In this document: positions 9,903-18,871 of the stretch, one piece after another
Position numbering within the stretch: the stretch's first letter is position 1
Layout: every line of letters begins with the position of its first letter
NCBI RefSeq assembly: GCF_009208565.1
Contig: NZ_WFLK01000003.1
Coordinates: 310,001 to 374,000, forward strand
Origin: Janthinobacterium aquaticum
GTDB lineage: Bacteria > Pseudomonadota > Gammaproteobacteria > Burkholderiales > Burkholderiaceae_D
Reading direction: 5' to 3'
Length of the DNA: 64,000 bases
The notes under the pieces: generated by a model
What the model saw: only the letters and a program-made list of their open reading frames with translations
Database searches by the model: none
What the model was told of the DNA's origin: nothing
Translations under genes and position numbers: made by a program

Positions 9903-10086
9903 GGGGTCAGTTCTTAATGCCGCTAAGTTAAGAGGATGGTAGGTCGGATTAGCGTAGCGTAATCCGACAATTGGCAGCTGATATTGTCGGATTACGCCGC
10001 TACGCGGCCTGCGCGGCTCGGCTAATCCGACCTACTTAGTTTACCAAGAGTTTTCCTTAACTTAGCGCCATCAGGAAACTGACCCC
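9903..10086. repeat. Nested inverted repeat: outer GGGGTCAGTT arms enclosing a GTAGGTCGGATTA palindrome
   Basis: The outer arms are 9903-9932 (GGGGTCAGTTCTTAATGCCG, then CTAAGTTAAG) and the near-perfect reverse complement at 10056-10086. Inside them lies a second palindrome, GTAGGTCGGATTAG starting at 9939 and ending CTAATCCGACCTAC at 10035, with two internal copies of the TAATCCGAC/GTCGGATTA pair. The whole element can fold into one long cruciform between the convergent porin and tape-measure-domain genes. The inner part is the family also found at 29435, 41050 and 54034. Confidence 0.85.
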
Positions 10087-10100
10087 GATTTGGGCAGCAC

Positions 10101-10664
10101 CTACCAGCTGACCTTGAGCGCACATTTCATCCATGGCAGCCTGATCGTGCTGAACGACCACGGCAGGCGGTCCATCAGCACATCGACATTAGCACGCTCG
10201 ACCCGCAAGCACCATTGATGGTCTTCCTGCACCAAGCGTGCGGCGCGTTGCAGGAAAACCTCACGCAAGCCGTCTACGCTTGTATTTCCGAGTACGCTCC
10301 AGTGCTGCAGAACGGTCTGCAGCACCTGTGCCGAGAATTGCTGCTCCTGCTCCGTCAGCGCGCCGCCGGGTTCGACCGGCGCCGCGACATCCATGCCGCA
10401 CAGCAGCTTGTTGAGCGCCAACGCATGGGCAGGCGCCTCGAAGGTGCCGTGGCTCAGATAATGCAGCAGGTATACGGCGCGTTGCTGCTGGCCTTCACCC
10501 AGGAAAGCGCCTTTTTCCTGCAATTCCAGCTTGTTGAAATAGCGATCCAGGAAAAGCCATAGCAGCACGATGCCGCCGTTGTGGATATACAGCGGTTCGT
10601 GCGGCGCTGCTTGCGGTGTGGTTTCCATATCGCTATTTTTATCTGAAGGTTGCGGGTCAGCCAA
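10101..10664 (-). CDS. Orphan C-terminal domain of a contractile injection system tape measure protein (CIS_TMP)
   Basis: A 187-residue protein whose residues about 25-187 match, from memory, the conserved C-terminal block of CIS tape measure proteins: IHNGGIVLL..F near the start, RAVYLLHYLSHG, ALNKLLCGM, LGNTSVDGLREVFLQR and the ending DRLPWSFSTIRLPW. Full-length family members are much longer, and no sheath, tube, spike or baseplate gene is present here. The listed start is a TTG at 10664 directly after an in-frame stop; the ATG at 10628 is an alternative, and neither has a strong ribosome site. It could be a decayed fragment or a stand-alone protein. Confidence 0.75.
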   Translation of the reverse strand: MADPQPSDKNSDMETTPQAAPHEPLYIHNGGIVLLWLFLDRYFNKLELQEKGAFLGEGQQQRAVYLLHYLSHGTFEAPAHALALNKLLCGMDVAAPVEPGGALTEQEQQFSAQVLQTVLQHWSVLGNTSVDGLREVFLQRAARLVQEDHQWCLRVERANVDVLMDRLPWSFSTIRLPWMKCALKVSW

Positions 10665-10830
10665 TTATGACAGCGACGACCGGCAAGGCGCGTTTCATGC
10701 CGCGTTTTTTGCAGTTCATCGCATTTCAGTACAGACCAACTCAGCGCTTTGTTATCTTGATATCGACAGCTCGGCAGCCATAACGCGGCCGCCGGCTCCC
10801 TGATTACATAACAAACATAAAGGAAACACC

Positions 10831-11703
10831 ATGCGTACCTTGCTGGCCCTGTGCTGCGCCGTTGCCATTACCGGCTGCGCCATCGTTATCAACCCCAACG
10901 ACGGCGAGGTACGTTATGCCAGCGATTCCGGCGCAAAGTCGGTCGAAGGCAACCATCAGTTCAGCCGCGACGAACGCCCGGTCAGCAGTGCCAGTGCGCT
11001 CGATATCGACAAGCTCAACTGGGCCGACGCCAAGGTCGATGTGCGCGTCGGTCCTTCGCCTTCGCTGGTGATCGAGGCCGACAGCAATCTGCTACCGCTG
11101 ATCCGCAGCGAAGTCAATGGCAACACGCTGCGCATCTGGAGCGACAGCAATATTCGCCGCAGCAGCGCCATTCATATCATCTACACCACGCCGCGCCTGA
11201 ACAAGATCGATATTGCCAGCGGCGGTCGCCTGATCGTCAGCGGACTGAACGGCGATGATTTGCGCCTGGCGCAGCGCGGCTCGATGTACAGCGAATTGTC
11301 GGGCAAGGTGGAACGCCTCGATATCGCCAATAACGGGTCGGGCACCGTTAATGCCGTCGCTTTGAGCAGCGGCAACAGCGATGCCGTCCAGAACGGCTCC
11401 GGCCGCATCAATCTGGGTCAGGTCCGCGGCGAGCGCATCAACGTGGCGCTCAACGGCTCGGGCACGGTCAGCGCCAGCGGCGCCGTGCAGCGCCTCGATG
11501 CCAATATCAACGGCTCCGGCGACATCAACTTTGCGCAGCTGCAAAGCCAGGTTGCCTACCTGACCACCAATGGTTCGGGCGATATCGACGCCACCGCCGT
11601 AGCTGAGCTGAACGCCCGCTCCAGCGGCTCGGGACGCATCACCGTGCATGGCGATCCGGCGCGCCGGACAGTGTCGGGTTCAAGAGTGAATATCGTGAAG
11701 TAA
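10831..11703 (+). CDS. Lipoprotein with GIN (DUF2807) beta-helix domain
   Basis: A 290-residue exported lipoprotein. The lipobox is ITGC with Cys16 as the lipidated residue. After a linker, residues about 55-290 form the putative auto-transporter adhesin head GIN domain: a first strand block ([13 protein letters not shown]) and then six NGSG or SGSG turns at about 21-residue spacing ([53 protein letters not shown]), which indicate a right-handed beta-helix. Function of the family is not settled; an envelope or surface role is likely. AAAGGAAA lies upstream of the ATG. Confidence 0.85.
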   Translation: MRTLLALCCAVAITGCAIVINPNDGEVRYASDSGAKSVEGNHQFSRDERPVSSASALDIDKLNWADAKVDVRVGPSPSLVIEADSNLLPLIRSEVNGNTLRIWSDSNIRRSSAIHIIYTTPRLNKIDIASGGRLIVSGLNGDDLRLAQRGSMYSELSGKVERLDIANNGSGTVNAVALSSGNSDAVQNGSGRINLGQVRGERINVALNGSGTVSASGAVQRLDANINGSGDINFAQLQSQVAYLTTNGSGDIDATAVAELNARSSGSGRITVHGDPARRTVSGSRVNIVK

Positions 11704-11773
11704 AGCGACGCAGGCCAACGGCGAAAGGCGGGGCTTGCTATACTGTCGGCCCCAACCGCCTGCAAGCATTCCC

Positions 11774-12046
11774 ATGTCCTCTCCTGCCCCGCTGGCCTGC
11801 CGCCTCTCGTGCGGCGCCTGCTGCATTGCACCGTCGATTACCAGCCCGATACCAGGCATGCCGGATGGCAAGCCTGCCGGCGTCAGGTGCATCCAGCTGG
11901 GCGACGACAACCTGTGCCGCATTTTCGGCAAGCCCGAGCGGCCTGCGTTTTGCGGCGGCCTGCAGCCATCGGCGGAGATGTGCGGTTCCGACCGCAACCA
12001 TGCCATCAGCTGGCTGGGTGAACTGGAACGGTTGACAGCGCCCTGA
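11774..12046 (+). CDS. YkgJ family cysteine cluster protein
   Basis: A 90-residue cytosolic protein with the CxxxCGACC motif at its N terminus (CRLSCGACC, residues 9-17), a further Cys in [15 protein letters not shown] and [13 protein letters not shown]. This Cys pattern defines the UPF0153/YkgJ group, presumed to bind zinc or an Fe-S cluster. The ATG at 11774 begins the conserved region; upstream codons overlap noncoding sequence. Its role is unknown. It is convergent with the small gene at 12050, three bases away. Confidence 0.85.
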   Translation: MSSPAPLACRLSCGACCIAPSITSPIPGMPDGKPAGVRCIQLGDDNLCRIFGKPERPAFCGGLQPSAEMCGSDRNHAISWLGELERLTAP

Positions 12047-12049
12047 ACG

Positions 12050-12286
12050 TCAGGCTTTGGGCACGCCTTGTATTTCGGACATCTTGCGATTCGCCTCGAT
12101 CAGCAGTGCGACAACGCCCGCCACGCACAGGGCAATCAGGCCATCGCGCACATCGGTCAGATCGAGGCTGCCACGGCGCAGATAATGCAACACCTCAAGA
12201 ATGGCGACAAAAGCCAGGCAGCGCCAGCCATGTCGGCGCAAGGTACTGCGCAGCAATACCCCCATGGGCAATGTCGATTCCGGCAT
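12050..12286 (-). CDS. Small membrane protein of unknown function
   Basis: A 78-residue protein starting at the ATG at 12286 with GAGGAG five bases upstream. One or two hydrophobic segments are visible, CLAFVAILEVLHYL (about 22-35) and LIALCVAGVVALLIEA (about 48-63), with positively charged flanks, which suggests an inner-membrane protein with both tails on the cytosolic side. I recognise no family. The good ribosome site and membrane pattern support a real gene. Confidence 0.6.
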   Translation of the reverse strand: MPESTLPMGVLLRSTLRRHGWRCLAFVAILEVLHYLRRGSLDLTDVRDGLIALCVAGVVALLIEANRKMSEIQGVPKA

Positions 12287-12430
12287 GATCGCTCCTCTTC
12301 GATTTATCCAATTAACTGTAGCATCAATGGATGCTTTTACAGCAAGCCTCCGGCAACGGCAGCAGAATAAAGTTGACGTCGTTTGCACGTTTGCGTATAT
12401 TCATGCGCATTCCTGCACGATTTATACATC

Positions 12431-13204
12431 ATGACCGCCAATCTGCTGCTCAAACAACGTCACGCCCTTATCCAGCAACAACTGCAAGCCGATGGCCGCG
12501 TGCTGGCGCTCGACCTGGCGCGCCAGCTCGATGTGTCGGAAGACACCATCCGCCGCGACCTGCGCGACATGGCAGCGGCCGGGCTGTGCCAGCGCGTGTA
12601 TGGCGGCGCGCTGCCGCTGGCGCCCGATGGCGGCAGCCTGGCCGAACGGCGCCATGTGGCGCCCGAGCGCAAGGCGCGTCTGGCGCAGGCGGCCATGTCG
12701 CTGGTGCGCGCCGGCCAGGTACTGTTCCTCGACGCCGGCTCGACCAATCTGGCGATTGCCACCGCGCTGCCACCGCTGGCGCTGACCGTCATCACCAATG
12801 CGCCGGCAATCGCCATGGCGCTGATGGAGCGCCCCGAGATCGAGCTGATCATGGCCGGTGGACGGGTCGACCGGCGCGCTGGCGCCAGCCTGGGGCCGCA
12901 GGCACTGCGCACGGTCGAGCGCATGCATCCGGACCTGTGCTTTCTTGGCGCCTGCGGCGCCGACGCTGAAGCGGGCGTGACCGCCTTCAACTATGACGAA
13001 GCCGAATTCAAGCGCAGCATTGCCGGCGCCAGCAAGGCCGTGGTGGTGGCCGTGACCAGCGACAAGCTGGGTACGGCTGCGCCGTTTGGCGTGCTCGCCA
13101 CCGGCCTGCTGCAGCATCTGGTGCTCGAGGCCGATACGGATCCAGTACACATTGCCGCCTTCGAGCGCCAGGGCGTGCAGGTGCTGCGCGCGCGCGCCCG
13201 CTGA
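12431..13204 (+). CDS. DeoR/GlpR family transcriptional regulator
   Basis: A 257-residue regulator starting at the ATG at 12431. Residues 1-57 form the DeoR helix-turn-helix (QLDVSEDTIRRDLRDMAAAG, then RVYGGA), and the rest is the DeoR C-terminal sensor domain of the ISOCOT fold with LFLDAGSTNLAIA, the sugar-phosphate binding loop, and FLGACGADAEAGVTAF. Such proteins usually repress sugar-use genes until a phosphorylated sugar binds. The next gene, an MFS transporter 34 bp downstream, is its likely operon partner. Confidence 0.93.
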   Translation: MTANLLLKQRHALIQQQLQADGRVLALDLARQLDVSEDTIRRDLRDMAAAGLCQRVYGGALPLAPDGGSLAERRHVAPERKARLAQAAMSLVRAGQVLFLDAGSTNLAIATALPPLALTVITNAPAIAMALMERPEIELIMAGGRVDRRAGASLGPQALRTVERMHPDLCFLGACGADAEAGVTAFNYDEAEFKRSIAGASKAVVVAVTSDKLGTAAPFGVLATGLLQHLVLEADTDPVHIAAFERQGVQVLRARAR

Positions 13205-13238
13205 GCCTTCTTTCAACCTCCTGTAGAAAAGCCACTCC

Positions 13239-14387
13239 ATGCAACTTACCGGACTCTTGCAACAACGCGCCACGCGCCTGGTCTTTTTTGTCGCCGGGCT
13301 GGCCATGGCCGCCTGGGCGCCGCTGGTGCCCTATGCCAAGGCGCGCCTGCAACTCGATGAAGCCACGCTGGGCGTGCTGCTGCTGTGCCTGGGCGCCGGC
13401 TCGTTGTGCGCGATGCCGTTTACCGGCATGCTGGCGTCGCGCTTCGGCTGCCGCCGCGTGATCCTGTGCGCCGGCGCGGTGCTGGTGGCCGTCCTGCCGG
13501 GGCTGGCGCTGTCGGCCACGCCGCTGCAGCTGGGCCTGGTATTGCTGATGTTTGGCGCGGCCATGGGCACGTTTGACGTGGCCATCAATATCCAGGCGGT
13601 AATCATCGAAAAAGCAAACGGCGGCGCCATGATGTCCGGTTTTCACGGCATGTTCAGCGTCGGCGGCTTTGCCGGCGCGGCCTGCATGGCGCTGCTGCTG
13701 TGGCTGGGCCTGAGCCCGGCCTGGTCGTGCGTGGTAGTGATCGTGCTGCTGGCGCTGCTGCTGGCAGCGGCGCAGGCGCATCTGCTGCCGACGGCCTCGG
13801 ACTCGCAGGAAAAAACCCCGCTGTTCGTGATGCCGCACGGCGCCGTGATCTTTATCGGCCTGCTGTGCTTTATCACCTTCCTGGCCGAAGGCGCCATTCT
13901 CGACTGGAGCGCGCTGTTCCTGACCACCACGCGCGGCGTGGACCCGGCCCAGGGTGGCCTCGGCTACGCAGCCTTTGCGATTGCCATGACCATCGGCCGC
14001 TTCACCGGCGACAAGGTGGTGGCGCGCTTCGGTGGCCGGCGCGTGCTGGCATTGGGCGGCCTGTGCGCCGCCGCCGGCTTCTTCCTGACCGTGGTCGCGC
14101 CCAATGCCGGCGTGGCGCTGGCCGGCTTCGTGCTGGTGGGCCTGGGCGCGGCCAATATCGTGCCGGTGCTGTTTACGGCGGCGGGCAAGCAGACCGCCAT
14201 GCCGGCCAGCCTGGCCATCGCCGCCATTACCACCATCGGCTACGCCGGCATCCTGGCCGGGCCGGCCGTGATCGGCTTCGTGGCGCACGGCACCAGCCTG
14301 AACCTGGCCTTTGGCATGCTGGGCGCGTCGCTGCTGCTGGTGGCGGCCAGCGCGCGCCTGGTCACGGCGTCCCGGCATCCCTCCTGA
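13239..14387 (+). CDS. MFS transporter (YbjJ-like)
   Basis: A 382-residue protein with about 12 membrane segments and major facilitator features: GMLASRFGCRRVIL in the loop between helices 2 and 3, GTFDVAINIQAV, and GDKVVARFGGRRVLALGG in the second half. The pattern GTFDVAxNxQ with GFHGMFSVGG is shared with E. coli YbjJ and FucP-like carriers. Its substrate is unknown; pairing with a DeoR regulator suggests a sugar or polyol. No ribosome site stronger than GTAGAAAAG is seen. Confidence 0.85.
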   Translation: MQLTGLLQQRATRLVFFVAGLAMAAWAPLVPYAKARLQLDEATLGVLLLCLGAGSLCAMPFTGMLASRFGCRRVILCAGAVLVAVLPGLALSATPLQLGLVLLMFGAAMGTFDVAINIQAVIIEKANGGAMMSGFHGMFSVGGFAGAACMALLLWLGLSPAWSCVVVIVLLALLLAAAQAHLLPTASDSQEKTPLFVMPHGAVIFIGLLCFITFLAEGAILDWSALFLTTTRGVDPAQGGLGYAAFAIAMTIGRFTGDKVVARFGGRRVLALGGLCAAAGFFLTVVAPNAGVALAGFVLVGLGAANIVPVLFTAAGKQTAMPASLAIAAITTIGYAGILAGPAVIGFVAHGTSLNLAFGMLGASLLLVAASARLVTASRHPS

Positions 14388-14471
14388 AGCGCTACAGCCG
14401 GGGCGGCATCAACAACAGTTCCGGCATCGAGTTCAAGTCTGCAAGGCGCGCTCGTGGTAAGCTTCGACCCC

Positions 14472-14497
14472 GCGCTGCATGCACATCGATGCAGCGC
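14472..14497. promoter_or_regulatory. Perfect nine-base inverted repeat upstream of uppP
   Basis: GCGCTGCAT (14472-14480) and ATGCAGCGC (14489-14497) with an eight-base loop, 31 bp before uppP. There is no T run after it, so it is more likely an operator or an mRNA hairpin than an intrinsic terminator of the MFS gene. Confidence 0.4.
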
Positions 14498-14528
14498 TCC
14501 GCTTCTACCTTAGCCGCCTACACTCTCT

Positions 14529-15374
14529 ATGGATCTCATTCTTGCCTTGAAAGCCCTTGTCATGGGGCTGGTCGAAGGCTTTACCGAATTTCTGCCCATT
14601 TCATCGACCGGCCACCTGATCTTGGCCGGCAGCCTGCTCGATTTCACCCAGGACGTGTCGAAAGACGTCATGGATGTGTTCGAGATTGCCATCCAGGCCG
14701 GCGCCATCCTGGCCGTCTGCTGGGAGTACCGCCAGCGCATCGGCGCGGTGCTGTCGACCTTGAGCAGCAGCGCCGGTTCGCGCAAGTTCGTGCTCAATGT
14801 GGCGATCGCCTTTTTGCCGCTGGCCGTGATCGGCCTGGCCGTGGGCAAAATGATCAAGCATGCGCTGTTCAAGCCGGTGCCGGTGGCGCTGGCCTTCATT
14901 ATCGGCGGCGTGATCATCCTGCTGGTCGAGCGGCGTGCGCGGCGCAACCCGGTCACCGTGCGCGTCAATTCGGTCGAGGAAATGACGCCGCTCGACGCCC
15001 TCAAGGTCGGCTGCGCGCAGGCTTTTGCGCTGATTCCCGGCACCAGCCGTTCCGGTTCGACCATTATCGGCGGCATGCTGCTGGGCCTGTCGCGCAAGAC
15101 CGCCACCGAATTTTCGTTTTTCCTGGCCATCCCGACCCTGCTGGCGGCCACTTTTTACTCGCTGTACAAGGCGCGCGACATTCTGTCGGCCAATGACCTG
15201 CCGCTGTTCGGCGTGGGCACGCTGGCGGCGTTTGTCTCGGCCTTTTTGTGCGTGCGTTGGCTGTTGCGCTACATCAGTTCGCACGACTTCACGTTTTTTG
15301 CCTGGTACCGTATCGTGTTCGGCATGCTGGTACTGGCCAGCGCGCACTACGGCTGGGTTGTCTGGGCAGAATAA
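14529..15374 (+). CDS. uppP: Undecaprenyl-diphosphatase
   Basis: A 281-residue integral membrane protein of the BacA/UppP family that recycles undecaprenyl pyrophosphate to the monophosphate for peptidoglycan and O-antigen synthesis and gives bacitracin tolerance. Both signature blocks are present: [17 protein letters not shown] (16-32) with catalytic Glu and Ser residues, and [10 protein letters not shown] (about 173-182) with the essential Arg. Length and topology are normal. recQ follows after six bases, so the two may be cotranscribed. Confidence 0.97.
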   Translation: MDLILALKALVMGLVEGFTEFLPISSTGHLILAGSLLDFTQDVSKDVMDVFEIAIQAGAILAVCWEYRQRIGAVLSTLSSSAGSRKFVLNVAIAFLPLAVIGLAVGKMIKHALFKPVPVALAFIIGGVIILLVERRARRNPVTVRVNSVEEMTPLDALKVGCAQAFALIPGTSRSGSTIIGGMLLGLSRKTATEFSFFLAIPTLLAATFYSLYKARDILSANDLPLFGVGTLAAFVSAFLCVRWLLRYISSHDFTFFAWYRIVFGMLVLASAHYGWVVWAE

Positions 15375-15380
15375 GGCCAT

Positions 15381-17213
15381 ATGAATCAAGAGTCTCAAGA
15401 TTTGCATCAACAGGCGCTGCAAACGCTGCAGACCGTCTTCGGCTATCCGGCCTTCCGCGGCCAGCAGGGCGATATTGTCGACCATGTCAGCCAGGGCGGC
15501 GACGCACTGGTACTGATGCCGACCGGCGGCGGCAAGTCGCTGTGCTACCAGATTCCGGCGCTGCTGCGCGATGGCGTGGGCGTGGTGGTCTCGCCGCTGA
15601 TCGCGCTGATGCAGGACCAGGTCGACGCGCTGGCCGAAGTGGGCGTGCGCGCGGCCTTTCTCAATTCCACGCAGACATACGAAGAAGCCAGCCGCATCGA
15701 GCGCCTGGTGCGCACCGGCCAGATCGACCTGGTGTACGTGGCGCCCGAGCGCTTGATGACGCAGCGCTGCCTGGACCTGTTCCAGGCCTCGAAGATCGCC
15801 CTGTTCGCGATCGACGAGGCGCACTGCGTGGCCCAGTGGGGTCACGATTTCCGTCCCGAATACATCAAGCTGTCGGTACTGCACGAGCAGTTCCCCGACG
15901 TGCCGCGCATTGCGCTCACGGCCACGGCCGACCCGCAAACGCGCGCTGAAATCGCGCTGCGCCTGCAGTTGGACGATGCGCGCCAGTTCGTGTCTTCATT
16001 CGACCGGCCCAATATCCGCTATCAGATCGTGGAAAAGGCCAACGGGCGCAAGCAGCTGCTGGACTTTATCAGCACCGAGCACGCGGGCGACTGCGGCATC
16101 GTGTACTGCCTGTCACGCAAAAAAGTGGAAGAAACCGCCGAGTTTTTGAACGAGAACGGTATCCGCGCCCTGCCGTATCACGCCGGCATGGACTACGCCA
16201 AGCGCAGCGCCAACCAGGCGCGCTTCCTGCGCGAGGAGAACCTGGTGATGGTGGCCACCATCGCTTTCGGCATGGGCATCGACAAGCCCGACGTGCGCTT
16301 TGTCGCGCATCTGGATCTGCCAAAAAGCATCGAGGGCTATTACCAGGAAACCGGGCGCGCCGGGCGTGACGGCATGGCCGCCAATGCCTGGATGGCCTAC
16401 GGCCTGCAGGACGTGGTGCTGCAGCGGCGCATGATCGACGAATCGGAAGCCGACGAAACTTTCAAGCGCGTGCTGGGCGTGAAACTCGACGCCATGCTGG
16501 GCCTGTGCGAAACGCTCAGCTGCCGGCGCATGCGCCTGCTCGAATACTTCGGCCAGCCGGCCACGCCGTGCGGCAACTGCGACACCTGCCTGGTGCCGCC
16601 GGTGTCGTTCGACGGCACCGTGCCGGTACAAAAGCTGCTGTCGGCGATCTACCGCGTCGACCAGCGCTTTGCCGGCGGCCATGTGATCGACGTGCTGCGC
16701 GGCGTCGAGTCCGAGCGCATCAAGACCTGGCATCACGATTCGCTGTCGGTATTTGGCATCGGCGCCGACCTGGGCGAAGCGGAATGGAAGGCAATCCTGC
16801 GCCAGGCCATCGCGCTGGGGCTGGTGGCGGTCGACCATGAACAATACAGTTCATTGAAGCTGACCGACGCCTCGCGCCCGGTGCTCAAGGGCGGCCAGAA
16901 AGTGCAGCTGCGCCAGTACCAGAAACCGGTCAAGACCAGCAAGCGCAGTACCAGCGTGGCCAAGGGCTACGTCGAGATGGACTTGTCCACCAGCGAGCAG
17001 GCGATCTTCGACAAGCTGCGCTGGTGGCGCGTGGAGACGGCGCGCGCGCACAATGTGCCGGCGTATGTGATCTTTGTCGACGCCACCTTGCGCGAAATCG
17101 CCAAGGCCAAGCCGACTTCGCTCGAGCAGCTGCGCAGCGTCAGCGGCGTGGGCGAGAAAAAACTGGCCTCGTATGGCGAGGAGATCGTTGCCATGATCCT
17201 GGAGCTGAGCTGA
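15381..17213 (+). CDS. recQ: ATP-dependent DNA helicase RecQ
   Basis: A 610-residue 3'-5' helicase for recombination and fork repair. Domain order: DEAD/DEAH helicase core with Walker [11 protein letters not shown] at about residues 49-58 and the DEAH box in [19 protein letters not shown]; second RecA fold with [15 protein letters not shown] and [12 protein letters not shown]; the RecQ zinc domain with Cys residues in [20 protein letters not shown] and CDTC; winged helix; and a C-terminal HRDC domain (about 535-610). The length matches E. coli RecQ (609). The downstream gene overlaps its stop codon. Confidence 0.97.
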   Translation: MNQESQDLHQQALQTLQTVFGYPAFRGQQGDIVDHVSQGGDALVLMPTGGGKSLCYQIPALLRDGVGVVVSPLIALMQDQVDALAEVGVRAAFLNSTQTYEEASRIERLVRTGQIDLVYVAPERLMTQRCLDLFQASKIALFAIDEAHCVAQWGHDFRPEYIKLSVLHEQFPDVPRIALTATADPQTRAEIALRLQLDDARQFVSSFDRPNIRYQIVEKANGRKQLLDFISTEHAGDCGIVYCLSRKKVEETAEFLNENGIRALPYHAGMDYAKRSANQARFLREENLVMVATIAFGMGIDKPDVRFVAHLDLPKSIEGYYQETGRAGRDGMAANAWMAYGLQDVVLQRRMIDESEADETFKRVLGVKLDAMLGLCETLSCRRMRLLEYFGQPATPCGNCDTCLVPPVSFDGTVPVQKLLSAIYRVDQRFAGGHVIDVLRGVESERIKTWHHDSLSVFGIGADLGEAEWKAILRQAIALGLVAVDHEQYSSLKLTDASRPVLKGGQKVQLRQYQKPVKTSKRSTSVAKGYVEMDLSTSEQAIFDKLRWWRVETARAHNVPAYVIFVDATLREIAKAKPTSLEQLRSVSGVGEKKLASYGEEIVAMILELS

Positions 17214-17692
17214 TGGAAGTGCTGTCCTCACACCTGATTTACCAGGCCGTGCTGCTGATGGCGGCGCAGCCCGATGACGATGAAGACGATGAGCAACTTG
17301 AAGCACAGGTGCGCGCGCTGGTCGACGATGAACTGAGCGTGCGCCGCCTGCTCGATGTGATCCCCGAGGCCTTCGGCATGGTCATGGTGGCGCATCTGCC
17401 GGCGGCGGCCGGCGTGATCCTGCCCGACACGTTTTCAGCCCAGGAAGACGACGGCGAATGGACCGCCATCGCGCTGGACGCCGAACCGATTTTCGCCGTG
17501 GCAGCCGACATTGCCACCCATACCTTTCATAACGGCCCGCGCGCACAGATGCAGGCTATCGCCGGGCGCAGCTCGTTGCTCGCGGCCGTCAGCAATGCGC
17601 TTGACGCCGGCCATGAACTCGACGGCGCCACGCTGGGCGGCCCGCAGTTCTTCGGGCTGCCGGCGTCGCTCTACCAGCATGGTGACGCTTAA
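17213..17692 (+). CDS. Hypothetical acidic protein translationally coupled to recQ
   Basis: A 159-residue soluble protein of no family I recognise. Its ATG overlaps the recQ stop codon as TGATG (17211-17215), the classic arrangement for coupled translation. The N-terminal part carries the acidic run QPDDDEDDEQLE (about 19-30); the rest is mixed alpha/beta with no transmembrane segment, no Cys cluster and no obvious catalytic motif. The position suggests co-expression with the helicase and possibly a shared process. Codon use is like the neighbours. Confidence 0.75.
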   Translation: MEVLSSHLIYQAVLLMAAQPDDDEDDEQLEAQVRALVDDELSVRRLLDVIPEAFGMVMVAHLPAAAGVILPDTFSAQEDDGEWTAIALDAEPIFAVAADIATHTFHNGPRAQMQAIAGRSSLLAAVSNALDAGHELDGATLGGPQFFGLPASLYQHGDA

Positions 17693-17738
17693 GCCTGCCG
17701 TGCTTTCCAGCCTGCGCCAAAAACGGTAACATCGCCGA

Positions 17739-18692
17739 ATGGAAACCAAATGGCTGGAAGACTTTATTTCGCTCGCTGAAACGCATAATTTCAGCCGTTC
17801 TGCGGCCCTGCGCCACGTCACCCAGCCGGCCTTTTCACGGCGCATCCAGTCGCTGGAAAACTGGCTCGGCATGGACCTGGTCGACCGCACCTCCTACCCT
17901 ACCCGTTTGACGCCGGCCGGCGCTGTGTTCTACGAGCAGGCGCTGGAAATGCTGGGCCAAATCAACGGCGTGCGCGCGCTGCTGCGCGGCAAGCGCGCCG
18001 CCACCCAGATGAGCGTGGACTTTGCCGTGCCCCATACGCTGTCGCTGACCTTTATGCCCAAGTGGCTGACGGCGCTTGAACAGGGTTTTGCGCCGATCAA
18101 TAGCCGGCTGATGGCCTTGAACGTGCACGATGCAGTGCTGCAGCTGGTCGATGGCGGCTGCGATTTGCTGCTGTGCTATCACCATCCGCGCCAGCCGGTG
18201 CAGCTCGATCCGGGCCGCTACGACATGCTGGTGATGGGCCGCGAAATCCTGCGCCCGTATGCACGCTGCGGCGCCGACAAGGTGCCCGATTTCGTCCTGC
18301 CGGGCAGCGCCAAAGAGCCGCTGCCGTTCCTGTCCTATACCAACAATGCCTACCTGGGCCGCATGGTGCAGCTGATGCTGGCCGACGCCAAGTCGCCGCC
18401 GTTTCTCGACACCTGCTATGAAACCGATATGGCCGAAGGCTTGAAGATGATGGCGCTGGAGGGCCGCGGTATCGCCTTTTTGCCCGAGTCGGCGGTGCTG
18501 CGCGACGTCAAGTACAAGCACCTGGCGCGCGCCGATGGCGGTGCGCCGGAATGGGAAATCGACATGGAGATTCGCCTCTACCGCGAACGCCCCAACGGCC
18601 AGCGACCCGGCAAGCCGGTGGTGGAAAGACTGTGGCAGTACCTGCTGCGCGAACAGGAAAGCACGCCACGCAAGCGGCGCAAAAAATCCTGA
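17739..18692 (+). CDS. LysR family transcriptional regulator (HypT-like)
   Basis: A 317-residue LysR-type regulator. METKWLEDFISLAETHNFSR and AALRHVTQPAFSRRIQSLE form the N-terminal helix-turn-helix, and the start METKWLEDF is typical of the YjiE/HypT branch (hypochlorite-response regulator in E. coli). A LysR substrate domain follows, ending in a strongly basic tail (PRKRRKKS). It is followed by gdhA, whose upstream region has an inverted repeat of the kind LysR proteins bind, so control of gdhA is possible but unproven. Confidence 0.9.
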   Translation: METKWLEDFISLAETHNFSRSAALRHVTQPAFSRRIQSLENWLGMDLVDRTSYPTRLTPAGAVFYEQALEMLGQINGVRALLRGKRAATQMSVDFAVPHTLSLTFMPKWLTALEQGFAPINSRLMALNVHDAVLQLVDGGCDLLLCYHHPRQPVQLDPGRYDMLVMGREILRPYARCGADKVPDFVLPGSAKEPLPFLSYTNNAYLGRMVQLMLADAKSPPFLDTCYETDMAEGLKMMALEGRGIAFLPESAVLRDVKYKHLARADGGAPEWEIDMEIRLYRERPNGQRPGKPVVERLWQYLLREQESTPRKRRKKS

Positions 18693-18726
18693 CAACTGGC
18701 CGCCACCACGGCGCAGTCAAGTTTTC

Positions 18727-18750
18727 ATAACTATGCGTTTATTGCATAAC
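18727..18750. promoter_or_regulatory. Imperfect inverted repeat upstream of gdhA
   Basis: ATAACTATGC (18727-18736) and GCATAAC (18744-18750) form an AT-rich dyad about 120 bp before gdhA and 35 bp after the LysR stop. The size suits a LysR or similar dimer site. Confidence 0.35.
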
Positions 18751-18871
18751 CGGATGCGCACAAAGCATTGGCCGGGGCATGAGGCTATCGCCTACGATGC
18801 GGTTCCGCTGCGCGCAGCTTGTCTTTGGTTGCGCCTCTAACGTATTTCGCATTGTCCAGGAGCTATTCAGC

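Noticed and set aside
14472-14497. Perfect nine-base stem before uppP read as a terminator of the MFS gene
   Set aside because: No T run follows on either strand, so I list it only as a possible regulatory hairpin.
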